From Iamia majanohamensis (GTDB taxonomy: Bacteria > Actinomycetota > Acidimicrobiia > Acidimicrobiales > Iamiaceae), in contig NZ_CP116942.1 of the NCBI RefSeq assembly GCF_028532485.1, positions 682,001 to 746,000 of the forward strand: a stretch of DNA of 64,000 nucleotides, given 5' to 3'. Each line of letters opens with the position of its first letter. The first letter of the stretch is position 1. Shown here in pieces: positions 16,033 to 23,702 of the stretch. The notes under the pieces are model-generated. The model had not been told where the DNA came from, searched no databases, and saw only the letters and a list, made by a program, of their open reading frames with translations. A program made the translations under genes and the position numbers.

Positions 16033-18297
16033 TCACGAGCTGCCGGCGGGTGCGGGGTGGGGCGAGCCGGGGTCCTGGCCGGTCGGGGCGCCGAGGTCGA
16101 CGTGCTCGCTCACGCCGATCCGGTCGTGCAGGCGGCGCATCCACCGGGGCGCCCACCAGTTGGCCTCGCCGGCCAGGCGCATGAAGGCGGGGACGAGGGT
16201 GCCCCGGATCACGAAGGCGTCCATGAGCACGGCCAGGGTCAGGCCCACGCCGAAGAGCTTGATGAAGCTGACCTGGCTGGTCGCGAAGGCGGTGAACACC
16301 ACCGCGATGAGCAGCGCCGCGGCGGTGACGATGCGCCCGGTGCGCTCGAGTCCGACGGCCACGGCCGAGATGTTGTCACGTCCGGCGTCGTGCTCCTCCT
16401 TGATGCGGGACAGGAGGAACACCTCGTAGTCCATCGACAGGCCGAAGGCGACGCAGAACATGAGGATCGGCGTCGTCGAGTCGAGGGTGCCGGTGGCGGT
16501 GAAGTCGAGCACGCCCGACAGGTTGCCGTCCTGGAAGATCCAGACCATGGCGCCGAAGGTGGCGGTCAGGCTGAGCAGGTTCAGCACCAGCGCCTTCACC
16601 GGCACGACCACGCTGCCGAACATCACGAACAGCAGGGCGAAGGTGATGCCGGCGATGATGCCCAGGGCCAGCGGCAGGCGGGAGAGCAGCGAGTCCCGGC
16701 TGTCGAGGAGCTGGGCCGGCTCGCCGCCGACGAGGGTGGGGAAGGGCGCGTCGGTGGCGCGCACCTCGGTGACGAGGGCCTCGCCCTCGGCCGAGATGGG
16801 CTCGACCGACGGGACGACCGACATCCACGTGCCCTCGTCGTCGGTGAAGCGGTCCGTCACCTCCGGGCCCACCGGCACCTCGGTGCCGTCGATGTAGACG
16901 CCGGTGGCCGCGTCGACCCGGCTCACGCCGTCGAGGCGCGAGAGCTCGGTCGCGTAGCCGGCGATGGCGGCGTCGAGGGCCGGGCCGGTGCCCGCCGCGG
17001 TGGTGTCGGGGGCGACCACGGCGAGGGTGCCGGACTCCTGGGAGCCGTAGTCGGCCCGCAGCACCTCGCTCACCTGCCGGCTCTCGGCCGACGGGGGGAG
17101 CACCCGGTCGTCGGGACGACCCATCTCCAGGCGGAGGAACGGGCTGCCCAGCACCAGGAGCACCCCGACGACGACCACGATGACCGGGACGGGCCGACGC
17201 ATGACGGCGGTGGCGATCCGGTGCCAGGCCCCCTCGCCCACCGGTGGGGGCGGGCGGTGGCGGAGCGAGAGGGCGTCGACGCGGGGGCCGAGCACGGCGA
17301 GGAGGGCGGGGAGCACGACCACCGCGAACAGCCCGGCCAGGGCGGCGACGGGGACCCCGGCGTAGGCGAAGGAGCGCAGGAAGGCGAGCGGGAAGACGAG
17401 CAGGGCGCACAGCGAGACGGCGACGGTGAGGGCGCTGAAGGCCACCGTGCGGCCCGCGGTGCGCACCGTCCGGACCACCGCCTCCTGAGGCGCGGCGCCG
17501 CCCGCCAGCTCCTCCCGGTACCGGGAGATGATGAAGAGGCTGTAGTCGATGGCCAGGCCCAGGCCCATGGCGGTGGTGAGGTTCAGGGCGAAGACGGAGA
17601 CCTCGGTGACCTCGGACAGGATGCGGAGCACGAGGAAGGTGCCGACGACCGACAGCGCGCCCACCACGAGCGGGAGGAGGGCGGCCACCACGCCGCGGAA
17701 GACGAACAGCAGCAGGAGCAGGGTGATGGGGATGGCGATGAGCTCGGCCCGCACCAGGTCCTGCTCCACGGTGTGGCCCACGTCGCCGAACACGGCGGCG
17801 TAGCCACCGGTGGTGACGGTGGCGCCGTCGATGGGGCCACCGAGCTCCTCGCGCAGCTCGTCGGCCCGGGTCACCACGTGGTCCTGGTCGCCCACGATGC
17901 GGGCCACGACGAGGGCGGACTCCTCCTCGGCCTCCGGCCCGGACCGGAGCGGGGCGGGCCGGCCCAGGCTCCAGTAGGAGGCCACGTCGGCCACGTCGGG
18001 CTCGGCCGCCAGGCGGGCCTCGACCTCGCCGGCCGAGGCCGCGACCTCGGCGTCGTCGACGCTCCCGCCGTCGTCCGCGGTCACGAGCAGCACCAGGTTC
18101 GGGGACCCCGTGCCGAGCTCGTCGGACAGGACGTCCTCGGCCTGCGAGGCCTCGGCCGAGGGATCGTCGAAGCCCCCGGCGGAGAGGTGCTCGGCGACCC
18201 CGCCGCCGACGGCGCCGGCGACGACGAACCCGAGGGCGGCCAGGACGAGGATCAGCCGCCGGCGCCGGACGGACAGGTGGGCGAGGCGCGTGAGCAT
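16033..18297 (-). CDS. MMPL family RND transporter
   Basis: A 754-aa integral membrane exporter of the MMPL/RND type, driven by the proton gradient. It has the expected plan: one N-terminal span (LILVLAALGFVVAGAVGG), a first extracytoplasmic domain, five spans, then the internal repeat with a second domain and five more spans. The signature AMGLGLAIDYSLFIISRYREEL is in the first half. The matching FGLSMDYEVFLLSRIKEEHDAG is in the second half. It leads the operon with a TetR regulator, so it probably exports a lipid, dye or toxic compound. The ATG has an AAGGGGA ribosome site. Confidence 0.94.
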   Translation of the reverse strand: MLTRLAHLSVRRRRLILVLAALGFVVAGAVGGGVAEHLSAGGFDDPSAEASQAEDVLSDELGTGSPNLVLLVTADDGGSVDDAEVAASAGEVEARLAAEPDVADVASYWSLGRPAPLRSGPEAEEESALVVARIVGDQDHVVTRADELREELGGPIDGATVTTGGYAAVFGDVGHTVEQDLVRAELIAIPITLLLLLFVFRGVVAALLPLVVGALSVVGTFLVLRILSEVTEVSVFALNLTTAMGLGLAIDYSLFIISRYREELAGGAAPQEAVVRTVRTAGRTVAFSALTVAVSLCALLVFPLAFLRSFAYAGVPVAALAGLFAVVVLPALLAVLGPRVDALSLRHRPPPPVGEGAWHRIATAVMRRPVPVIVVVVGVLLVLGSPFLRLEMGRPDDRVLPPSAESRQVSEVLRADYGSQESGTLAVVAPDTTAAGTGPALDAAIAGYATELSRLDGVSRVDAATGVYIDGTEVPVGPEVTDRFTDDEGTWMSVVPSVEPISAEGEALVTEVRATDAPFPTLVGGEPAQLLDSRDSLLSRLPLALGIIAGITFALLFVMFGSVVVPVKALVLNLLSLTATFGAMVWIFQDGNLSGVLDFTATGTLDSTTPILMFCVAFGLSMDYEVFLLSRIKEEHDAGRDNISAVAVGLERTGRIVTAAALLIAVVFTAFATSQVSFIKLFGVGLTLAVLMDAFVIRGTLVPAFMRLAGEANWWAPRWMRRLHDRIGVSEHVDLGAPTGQDPGSPHPAPAGSS

Positions 18298-18325
18298 GGT
18301 GTCCCCTTGGGTGACGTCGCTACCG

Positions 18326-18336
18326 TAACGGCGTTA
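18326..18336. promoter_or_regulatory. Candidate TetR operator
   Basis: TAACG-G-CGTTA is a perfect 5+1+5 palindrome. It overlaps a minus-strand TACGGT -10 box (18327-18322) of the MMPL-TetR operon, so bound repressor would block RNA polymerase. Confidence 0.5.
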
Positions 18337-18441
18337 ACCGTCGCGCTCGACGGTGCACCTGTCGAGATGACGTCCGTCACCGCCCCCTGTGACACCCCGC
18401 CCCCCACAGGAAGCGACGGCGACGACGCGAGGTCGCAGGGA

Positions 18442-18459
18442 ACCGATGGCACCGAGGGG
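18442..18459. repeat. Short repeat E, copy 1
   Basis: ACCGATGGCACCGAGGGG, identical to 18552-18569. It is preceded by GGTCGCAGGG, but the right terminal arm found in copy 2 is missing. Confidence 0.5.
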
Positions 18460-18539
18460 GCGAGCACCGCCGCGCGCGTCCGCACCCGCGCCAGCCGCTG
18501 GGGGTCAGGGCCCGCGAAGGCCGTGCGTGCCGTCGACGA

Positions 18540-18586
18540 GGTCGGCAGGGGACCGATGGCACCGAGGGGTCGATGACCTGCCGACC
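18540..18586. repeat. Short hairpin element E, copy 2
   Basis: Perfect 10-bp arms GGTCGGCAGG (18540-18549) and CCTGCCGACC (18577-18586) enclose a 27-nt centre with the ACCGATGGCACCGAGGGG repeat. Confidence 0.55.
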
Positions 18587-18592
18587 CCGCTG

Positions 18593-18741
18593 AGCCCGGC
18601 GCAGCCGCAGGGGGTCCGGGGGTCTCCCCCGGGAGAGGCGGGAGGCTGCGAGGGACGAGCCGCCACCCGCCGGGATCCCTTCGGCCTCGGCGGAGCCGAC
18701 ACGACCAGTTCGATCGAGAAGCTCCGCTTCGAGATCGAGAC
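18593..18741 (-). repeat. 3'-end interspersed repeat, copy 2
   Basis: Read on the minus strand it starts directly after the SCO1664-family TAG. It has a GAAGCGGAGCTTCTCGA hairpin, the conserved core at 18644-18664 and a CCCGGGGGAGACCCCCGG palindrome, ending near 18593. It is very similar to copies 1 and 3 over the core and palindrome; the part next to the stop codon is more variable. Confidence 0.75.
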
Positions 18742-19659
18742 CTACAACAGAGGCCAGGGGATGGCGCGGCCGGTGGGGTCGTGGGGGAGCTGGGCCGCCG
18801 AGCGGAGGACCCGGGCCCGGCGCTCGAGGCGGCCGACCTCCTCGGGGAGGAGGTGGGCGCAGACCGCGTCGGGGACGCCCTCGTCGATGAGGCCGGCGAT
18901 GGCGTCCATGAGGTCGTCGGGGATGGGCTCGCCGGCGAAGTCCCAGATCACGGTGCGGAGGCGGGCCTCGGTCGAGAAGCACAGCCCGTTGTCGATGCCC
19001 CAGATGTGGTCGTCGGCGTCGACGAGGACGTGGCCGGCCTTGCGGTCGGTGTTGTTGACCAGCACGTCGAAGACGGCCATGCGCAGCAGCTGGTCGTCGT
19101 GGCCGCCCTCGTCGCGGAGCACGAAGTAGTGCCGGGAGAAGTCGGCCTCGACGAAGCGCTGGAGGGAGCCCACGCCGAGCACGTCGTCGCGCTCGACGGT
19201 GCCCGGCACCAGGTCCCAGCCGAGGGCCCGGCTCAGCTCGTAGGCGGCCACCTCCCGGCGGTAGAGGCCCTCGGGGAAGTCCCACAGGGGGCGCTCGCCC
19301 CGGAGCGGCTTGTACACCGCCTTGAGGCCCGGGGGCAGGCCGTCGTCGTCGGCCCCCTCATCGCTGTCGTCGGCGGCCGGATCTCCGTCGTCGTGCCCCG
19401 CGTCGACGTCGCGCTCGTCGTCGTCCCGGTCGTCGTCGTCCCAGGGGTCGTCCCAGAGCTCGTCGTCGGCCGCGCCCACGCGGACCTCGGCGCCCAGGCC
19501 GGCCAGCGGGCCCTCGTCGCCGTCGGTCGGGCCGGGCTCCTCGTCGGTGAGCTCGCCGACGGAGGTGAGGAAGGTGGCGTTGCTGCTCTCGACGATGCGG
19601 CCCAGGAGCTCGAGCGGGGCGCGCCGCAGTCGCTCCAGCGGCTCCGGGGGAGTCGCCAC
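18742..19659 (-). CDS. SCO1664 family protein (PI3/4-kinase-like fold)
   Basis: A 305-aa member of an actinobacterial family related to PI3/PI4-kinase-like folds. The N terminus has LLGRIVESSNATFL, a Gly-rich loop-like start. An acidic insertion of about 50 residues follows (DDELWDDPWDDDDRDDDE). The core GLKAVYKPLRGERPLWDFPEGLYRREVAAYELS holds a Lys and Glu pair expected for ATP binding. VNNTDRKAGHVLVDADDHIWGIDNGLCF supplies the catalytic-loop Asp and Asn and the metal Asp. It is third in an operon after a histidine phosphatase and DUF3090, an order conserved in actinobacteria. Its substrate is unknown. Confidence 0.88.
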   Translation of the reverse strand: MATPPEPLERLRRAPLELLGRIVESSNATFLTSVGELTDEEPGPTDGDEGPLAGLGAEVRVGAADDELWDDPWDDDDRDDDERDVDAGHDDGDPAADDSDEGADDDGLPPGLKAVYKPLRGERPLWDFPEGLYRREVAAYELSRALGWDLVPGTVERDDVLGVGSLQRFVEADFSRHYFVLRDEGGHDDQLLRMAVFDVLVNNTDRKAGHVLVDADDHIWGIDNGLCFSTEARLRTVIWDFAGEPIPDDLMDAIAGLIDEGVPDAVCAHLLPEEVGRLERRARVLRSAAQLPHDPTGRAIPWPLL

Positions 19660-19666
19660 CGTGGTC

Positions 19667-20188
19667 CTAGCTGGGTGGGCCGTGGCCGTTGGTGCGGGGG
19701 CAGGCGTGGTCGGGGCCCATGGGGTTGCCGCAGATGGGGCACGGCGGCCGACCGGCCTCGACGATGTCGATGGTGTGGCGCACCAGGGCGGTGGTCTGGG
19801 CCCGGGTGAGGCGGACCCGCAGGCTGGTGCGGTCCGGGCCGAGGACGTCGTCGTCGTCCTCGTCGTCGAGGTCGCCCACCTCCTCGATGAGGATGACGAT
19901 GCGGTCGCTCACGTCGTCGTAGGCCACCGAGAGGGTGCCGGCCACCCACTCCGGGTCGAGGGGCGCCTCCAGGTCGAGCGCGACGGGCGACAGGTCCTCG
20001 ACGGGCGGGAGGTCGGCCAGGACGCCCTGGAGGTACTCCGAGAGCGCCGCCACCTGCTGCTTCTCGCACTTGATCGACACCTGCACGGCGCCGGCCCGGG
20101 CCTGGAAGAGGAAGGTGCGGGCGCCCGGTTCGCCCACCGCGCCGACCGTGAAGCGGTCGACCGCCTCGAAGTCGTGGCTCTCGCTCAT
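19667..20188 (-). CDS. DUF3090 family protein
   Basis: A 173-aa DUF3090 protein. It contains FTVGAVGEPGARTFLFQARAG and VSIKCEKQQVAALSEYL in the N-terminal half. RVRLTRAQTTALVRHTIDIVEAGRPPCPICGNPM ends the domain. CPICGNPMGPDHAC near the C terminus supplies three cysteines and a histidine, a likely zinc ribbon. It lies between the histidine phosphatase and the SCO1664-family kinase-like gene, 7 bp before the latter. The three form a conserved actinobacterial unit of unknown function. Cytosolic. Confidence 0.9.
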   Translation of the reverse strand: MSESHDFEAVDRFTVGAVGEPGARTFLFQARAGAVQVSIKCEKQQVAALSEYLQGVLADLPPVEDLSPVALDLEAPLDPEWVAGTLSVAYDDVSDRIVILIEEVGDLDDEDDDDVLGPDRTSLRVRLTRAQTTALVRHTIDIVEAGRPPCPICGNPMGPDHACPRTNGHGPPS

Positions 20189-20237
20189 GGCCGCCTCCGC
20201 GCGCGTCGGGCCGCGTCCCGGCCGGCCTCGTGCGCGC

Positions 20238-20882
20238 TCACGAGGGCACCAGGGTGGACAGGTCGCCGGCGGTCGTGTTGGTGGCCAGCACCACGGTGCC
20301 GGTGTCGCCGTAGGCGACCGCCGAGATCGAGCACGGCGACACCACGATGCGCTGGAAGGCGTCGAGGTGGGAGCCGAGGGCGTCGTTGAGGGCCGCCTTG
20401 ATCGGGTCGGCGTGGCTGACGAGCACGATGGTGCCGCCCGGGTGGGCGGCGCACAGCCGGCGGGTGGTGCCGACGATCCGGGCCTGCATCTCGGAGAAGG
20501 ACTCCCCGCCGGGGAAGCGGAAGCCGCTGGGGTGGCCCTGCACCGCCTTCCACTCGCGGAGCTTCCGCAGCTTCGACAGCTCGGCGCCGGTCCAGTCGCC
20601 GAAGTCGGCCTCGAGGAGCCCCTTGTCGACCTTGACCCGCAGGCCGAGCGCCTTGCCGATGGGCCTGGCCGTCTCCCGGGTGCGCTCCATGGGCGAGGCG
20701 TAGACGGCGTCGACCCGCTTCAGCCCGGCGAGGCGCTCGGCCGCGCCCTGGGCCTGGGCCACGCCCTCGTCGGCCAGGTGGAGGCCGGGGGCTCGACCCG
20801 GGAGGACGGCGCCGGTGGTGGGCGTCTTGCCGTGGCGCACGAACAGCACGCGCGTCGGCTTGGGGGCGGAGCGGGTGGCCAT
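20238..20882 (-). CDS. Histidine phosphatase, MSMEG_4193 type
   Basis: A 214-aa phosphoglycerate-mutase-like phosphatase. The catalytic RHGKTPTTG lies near residue 16, where the phospho-accepting His is flanked by Arg. YASPMERTRETA supplies the second Arg, a Glu proton donor is near FGDWTG, and VSHADPIKAAL gives the second catalytic His. It leads the DUF3090-SCO1664 operon, matching the mycobacterial MSMEG_4193 type. A TAGGTT box lies 10 nt before the ATG. Substrate unknown. Confidence 0.9.
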   Translation of the reverse strand: MATRSAPKPTRVLFVRHGKTPTTGAVLPGRAPGLHLADEGVAQAQGAAERLAGLKRVDAVYASPMERTRETARPIGKALGLRVKVDKGLLEADFGDWTGAELSKLRKLREWKAVQGHPSGFRFPGGESFSEMQARIVGTTRRLCAAHPGGTIVLVSHADPIKAALNDALGSHLDAFQRIVVSPCSISAVAYGDTGTVVLATNTTAGDLSTLVPS

Positions 20883-20892
20883 GCGACGGGCA

Positions 20893-20898
20893 AACCTA
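20893..20898 (-). promoter_or_regulatory. -10 box of the phosphatase-DUF3090-SCO1664 operon
   Basis: TAGGTT on the minus strand, 10 nt before the ATG at 20882; probably leaderless or nearly so. Confidence 0.45.
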
Positions 20899-20953
20899 GC
20901 GGCCGATCAACGCGCTCCCTCCCGAGGGTGGGAAGGGGCCGCGGGGCCGGCCC

Positions 20954-20959
20954 TAGGGT
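20954..20959 (+). promoter_or_regulatory. -10 box, probable leaderless promoter of udgB
   Basis: TAGGGT ending 6 nt before GTG 20966; no ribosome site. Confidence 0.5.
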
Positions 20960-20965
20960 CGGCAG

Positions 20966-21643
20966 GTGCCCCGTCGCGCCGACAGCCTGGACCTCCTGGA
21001 GGCCGAGATCACCTCGTGCCGCGCCTGCCCCCGCCTCGTCGCCTGGCGCGAGCAGGTGGGGCGGGAGAAGCGGGCCGCCTTCCGCGACGAGGACTACTGG
21101 GCCCGCCCGGTCCCGGGCTTCGGCGACCCCCGCGCCCACCTCGCGGTGGTGGGCCTGGCCCCGGCCGCCCACGGCGCCAACCGCACCGGGCGCATCTTCA
21201 CCGGCGACCGGTCGGGCGACGTGCTCTACGCCGCGCTCCACCGGGCCGGCTACGCCAACCAGCCGACCAGCACCGGCCGGGGCGACGGCCTGGAGCTGAC
21301 GGGGGCGTGGATCACCTGCCCGGTCCGCTGCGCGCCACCGGCGAACAAGGCCACGCCGGCCGAGCGCGACACCTGCCGGCCCTTCCTCGAGCGGGAGCTG
21401 GCCCTGCTCGCCGACGTGCGGGTGCTGCTGGTGCTGGGCGGCTTCGGCTACCAGGTGCTGTGCGGGCTGCTGGGGGTCCGGCCCCGGCCCCGGTTCGGCC
21501 ACGGCGTGGAGGTGCCCCTGCCCGACGGGCGGACGCTGCTGTGCAGCTACCACGTGAGCCAGCAGAACACCTTCACCGGCCGGCTGACCCCCGCGATGCT
21601 CGACGACGTCCTCGGCCGGGCCCGCCAGCTGTCGGCGGGCTGA
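20966..21643 (+). CDS. udgB: Type-5 uracil-DNA glycosylase (UdgB)
   Basis: A 225-aa family 5 uracil-DNA glycosylase, which removes uracil and some damaged bases from DNA. The motif VVGLAPAAHGANRTGRIFTGD is the UdgB motif 1, lacking the polar Asn/Asp of family 1. The motif 2 equivalent is CSYHVSQQNTFTGRLT. The N-terminal CRACP, with ITCPVRC and a CRPF, could hold the [4Fe-4S] cluster of this group. GTG 20966 is the only start fitting the promoter. It is divergent from the histidine phosphatase operon. A DNA-repair role is secure; the exact lesion range is not. Confidence 0.92.
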   Translation: MPRRADSLDLLEAEITSCRACPRLVAWREQVGREKRAAFRDEDYWARPVPGFGDPRAHLAVVGLAPAAHGANRTGRIFTGDRSGDVLYAALHRAGYANQPTSTGRGDGLELTGAWITCPVRCAPPANKATPAERDTCRPFLERELALLADVRVLLVLGGFGYQVLCGLLGVRPRPRFGHGVEVPLPDGRTLLCSYHVSQQNTFTGRLTPAMLDDVLGRARQLSAG

Positions 21644-21696
21644 CCTCGTCCCCGGCGGGCGCCCGGCCTGATTCGGGGGCGTCCCGGCTCTGCCGG

Positions 21697-21702
21697 TAGC
21701 GT
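21697..21702 (+). promoter_or_regulatory. -10 box, probable leaderless promoter of the lipoprotein
   Basis: TAGCGT ending 9 nt before ATG 21712. Confidence 0.45.
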
Positions 21703-21711
21703 CTCGCGCCG

Positions 21712-22116
21712 ATGTCCCGCCCCGTCCGCCCCTCCCGTCGTCCTCGGCTCCTCGTGGTCGTGCTGGGCGCCCTGCTCGTCCTCGGGGCCTGCGCCGGCCA
21801 GCGCCAGATCCCCGACCAGTACGGCGACACCACCCGCGACAACTTCCAGGAGGGGTGCGAGGAGGCGCTGACGGTCACCACCGACGACCTCGACGACAGC
21901 GAGTTCGTGGCCGAGGACATCGGCGACAGCCAGCCCTTCACCGCCGAGCGGGCCCAGGAGGTCTGCCGGTGCTCCTACGAGGGCATCTCCGGCCCCGACG
22001 GCATCCCCTTCGAGGAGTTCAAGGACATCAACGAGGCCTTCGAGGACGACCCCGGGCCGCTGCCCGAGGACGTCCAGGCCATCGTGACCGGCTGCGTGGA
22101 GTCCGACCCCGCCTGA
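21712..22116 (+). CDS. Putative lipoprotein, function unknown
   Basis: A 134-aa secreted lipoprotein. The basic n-region (SRPVRPSRRPR) is followed by a hydrophobic stretch and the lipobox VLGAC, so Cys at residue 27 would be lipidated. The mature part is acidic and has three further cysteines (GCEEAL, CRCSYEG, GCVESD), and it may form disulfides. I do not recognise the family. It stands alone, with a short hairpin after it. Confidence 0.78.
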   Translation: MSRPVRPSRRPRLLVVVLGALLVLGACAGQRQIPDQYGDTTRDNFQEGCEEALTVTTDDLDDSEFVAEDIGDSQPFTAERAQEVCRCSYEGISGPDGIPFEEFKDINEAFEDDPGPLPEDVQAIVTGCVESDPA

Positions 22117-22125
22117 GGCCCGCCC

Positions 22126-22142
22126 CCCGGCCGCCGGCCGGG
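22126..22142 (+). terminator. Weak terminator hairpin
   Basis: CCCGGCC (22126-22132) pairs with GGCCGGG (22136-22142) across a 3-nt loop, 9 bp after the lipoprotein stop. Confidence 0.4.
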
Positions 22143-22289
22143 TGATCAGCGTCGTCGGCCCCCCGCCGGTGGCGGCGCCAGCACCGGGGTGGTGGCGGCG
22201 GCGACGGCGTCGGGCCCGTCGACGAGGCACCTCGCCGTCCGGGGGGACGACGACCGTCCCGTCCTCCGGCGGTGCCTGGCGGGGGTGGC

Positions 22290-23546
22290 TCAGCCGGCGG
22301 CGTCCCCGCCCGTCGGCGTGGTCGGCGCGTCACCCGCCGGCGCCCCGTCGGTGGCGGGTGCGTCGGCCTCGGGGGCGGCGGCCTTCTTCGGGGGTGGGGG
22401 TGGCATGCGTCGGGGCTCGTCGACGGCGACGCCCTCCTTGGGCCACCGGGTGCGGCTCTTGCGGGCCAGCTTGTGCATGAGCGAGATGGCACCGGGGTCG
22501 TCGTCGCCCGGGCGGGTCTCGATGCGCCCGGCCCGGGCCATGCGCTCGATGACCTCGCGGCCCAGGTCGGTGCGGACAACGGTGAGGGTCCAGTCGTTGA
22601 ACTTCCCGATGCCGCCGGTGGAGATGTCGGCGTGCTCGGCCGCGAAGTCGGGGCAGTGGTTGCAGCCCTCGCGGGTCCAGGCGTGGCACTCCTTGAGCGG
22701 CACCTCGTGGTACTCGCCGTCGTGGGTCCAGATCTGGAAGACGCCCTTGATGTTGACCTTCTTGATCATGGCCCGGGTGAGGCCGTACTTGGCCTCGAAG
22801 AGCTCCTCGAAGATGGCGTCGTCGAAGGTCTTCGAGCAGAGCAGCCCGATGTTGAACTTGATGGGCTTGCCGACCTTCCCCGCCTTGCGGGTCCACATCA
22901 CCGGGGGGACCGACGACTGGCAGCTCATCCCCACCAGGGCCAGGTCCTGGAGGCCCCGCTCCTGGGCCTCCTTCAGGGCCAGGGTGTTGGCCGAGTAGGT
23001 GTAGCGGCTCCCGGCCGACGCCATGATCTCCTCCGGCGTGGTGGCCACCCCGGGCTTGGCCATCCAGGTGGAGCCGTCGCCCTCCAGGTAGGACACCAGG
23101 GCGCCGTCGATGTAGCGCTCCTCCAGCAGCCACAGGAGCATGGCCGAGACCAGGCCGCCGTCCTGGCCCGCCTCGTGCACGCCGTCGTCGGCGGCCCGGG
23201 TGAGGAGGATGTCGGAGTAGATCCCCGACAGCTCGTCCTCCTCGCGGGTGCGGCCGAAGAGGTGCTCGTCGGCCTGGGTCTCCCAGTGCTGGTAGCGGGG
23301 GCAGGCCCGGGTGCAGGTGGTGCAGCCCTTCTGGCCGTGGGTGCAGTCCGAGGCGCCCAGCTCGTCCTCGAGGTGGAACGGCGTGTAGCCGCCCTGGACG
23401 TGGTCGTAGCCGATGACCTCGTGGGGGCAGGAGATCACGCAGCCGGCGCAGCCGGTGCAGAGCCCGGAGGTGATGACCTCCTCGTAGAGCTCCTTCCACT
23501 GGGCGGTCCACCGGGTGCGGGTGGGCGGCGCGGCGGTGTCGGTCAT
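22290..23546 (-). CDS. FrhB-like coenzyme F420 hydrogenase/dehydrogenase beta subunit
   Basis: A 418-aa iron-sulfur flavoprotein of the FrhB/FdhB family, which passes electrons between Fe-S centres and coenzyme F420 or another flavin acceptor. The N terminus has CTGCAGCVISCP, a [4Fe-4S] motif, and then CTHGQKGCTTCTRACP, a second one. The F420/FAD region includes QDGGLVSAMLLWLLE, VGMSCQSSVPP and CNHCPDFAAEHADISTGG. An added Pro/Ala/Asp-rich tail of about 45 residues is unusual. No FrhA or FrhG is nearby, so it probably works with another oxidoreductase. A minus-strand TACGAT lies 7 nt before this ATG, favouring 23546 over 23555. Confidence 0.88.
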   Translation of the reverse strand: MTDTAAPPTRTRWTAQWKELYEEVITSGLCTGCAGCVISCPHEVIGYDHVQGGYTPFHLEDELGASDCTHGQKGCTTCTRACPRYQHWETQADEHLFGRTREEDELSGIYSDILLTRAADDGVHEAGQDGGLVSAMLLWLLEERYIDGALVSYLEGDGSTWMAKPGVATTPEEIMASAGSRYTYSANTLALKEAQERGLQDLALVGMSCQSSVPPVMWTRKAGKVGKPIKFNIGLLCSKTFDDAIFEELFEAKYGLTRAMIKKVNIKGVFQIWTHDGEYHEVPLKECHAWTREGCNHCPDFAAEHADISTGGIGKFNDWTLTVVRTDLGREVIERMARAGRIETRPGDDDPGAISLMHKLARKSRTRWPKEGVAVDEPRRMPPPPPKKAAAPEADAPATDGAPAGDAPTTPTGGDAAG

Positions 23547-23553
23547 GGTCGGC

Positions 23554-23559
23554 ATCGTA
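23554..23559 (-). promoter_or_regulatory. -10 box, probable leaderless promoter of the FrhB-like gene
   Basis: TACGAT on the minus strand, 7 nt before ATG 23546. Confidence 0.5.
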
Positions 23560-23702
23560 GGGCCGACCCGTCCGGGGCGGCGCCGGGCGGCGACGGCGGT
23601 GGCGACCGTCCCGACCCGACGAGGCGTCGCGGGCGTCCGGCGGGCGTGGGCCGAGGCCGGGCCCCGTTGGCGACCCCGGGCGCGGTCGGCCACGATGGCC
23701 CC

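Larger units (their letters stand above)
18298..18741. other. Gene-free 444-bp stretch with operator and repeats
   Basis: No gene is seen here. From the MMPL side it holds the exporter promoter and operator (18322-18336), two copies of a short repeat (18435-18460 and 18540-18586), and copy 2 of the 3'-end repeat (18593-18741) abutting the SCO1664-family stop codon. Confidence 0.7.

Noticed and set aside
18326-18345. A third SARP direct repeat (CGGTTA and CGGTAG on the minus strand)
   Set aside because: The two halves are 15 bp apart, not 11, and the site is better explained by the TAACGGCGTTA palindrome of the TetR unit.
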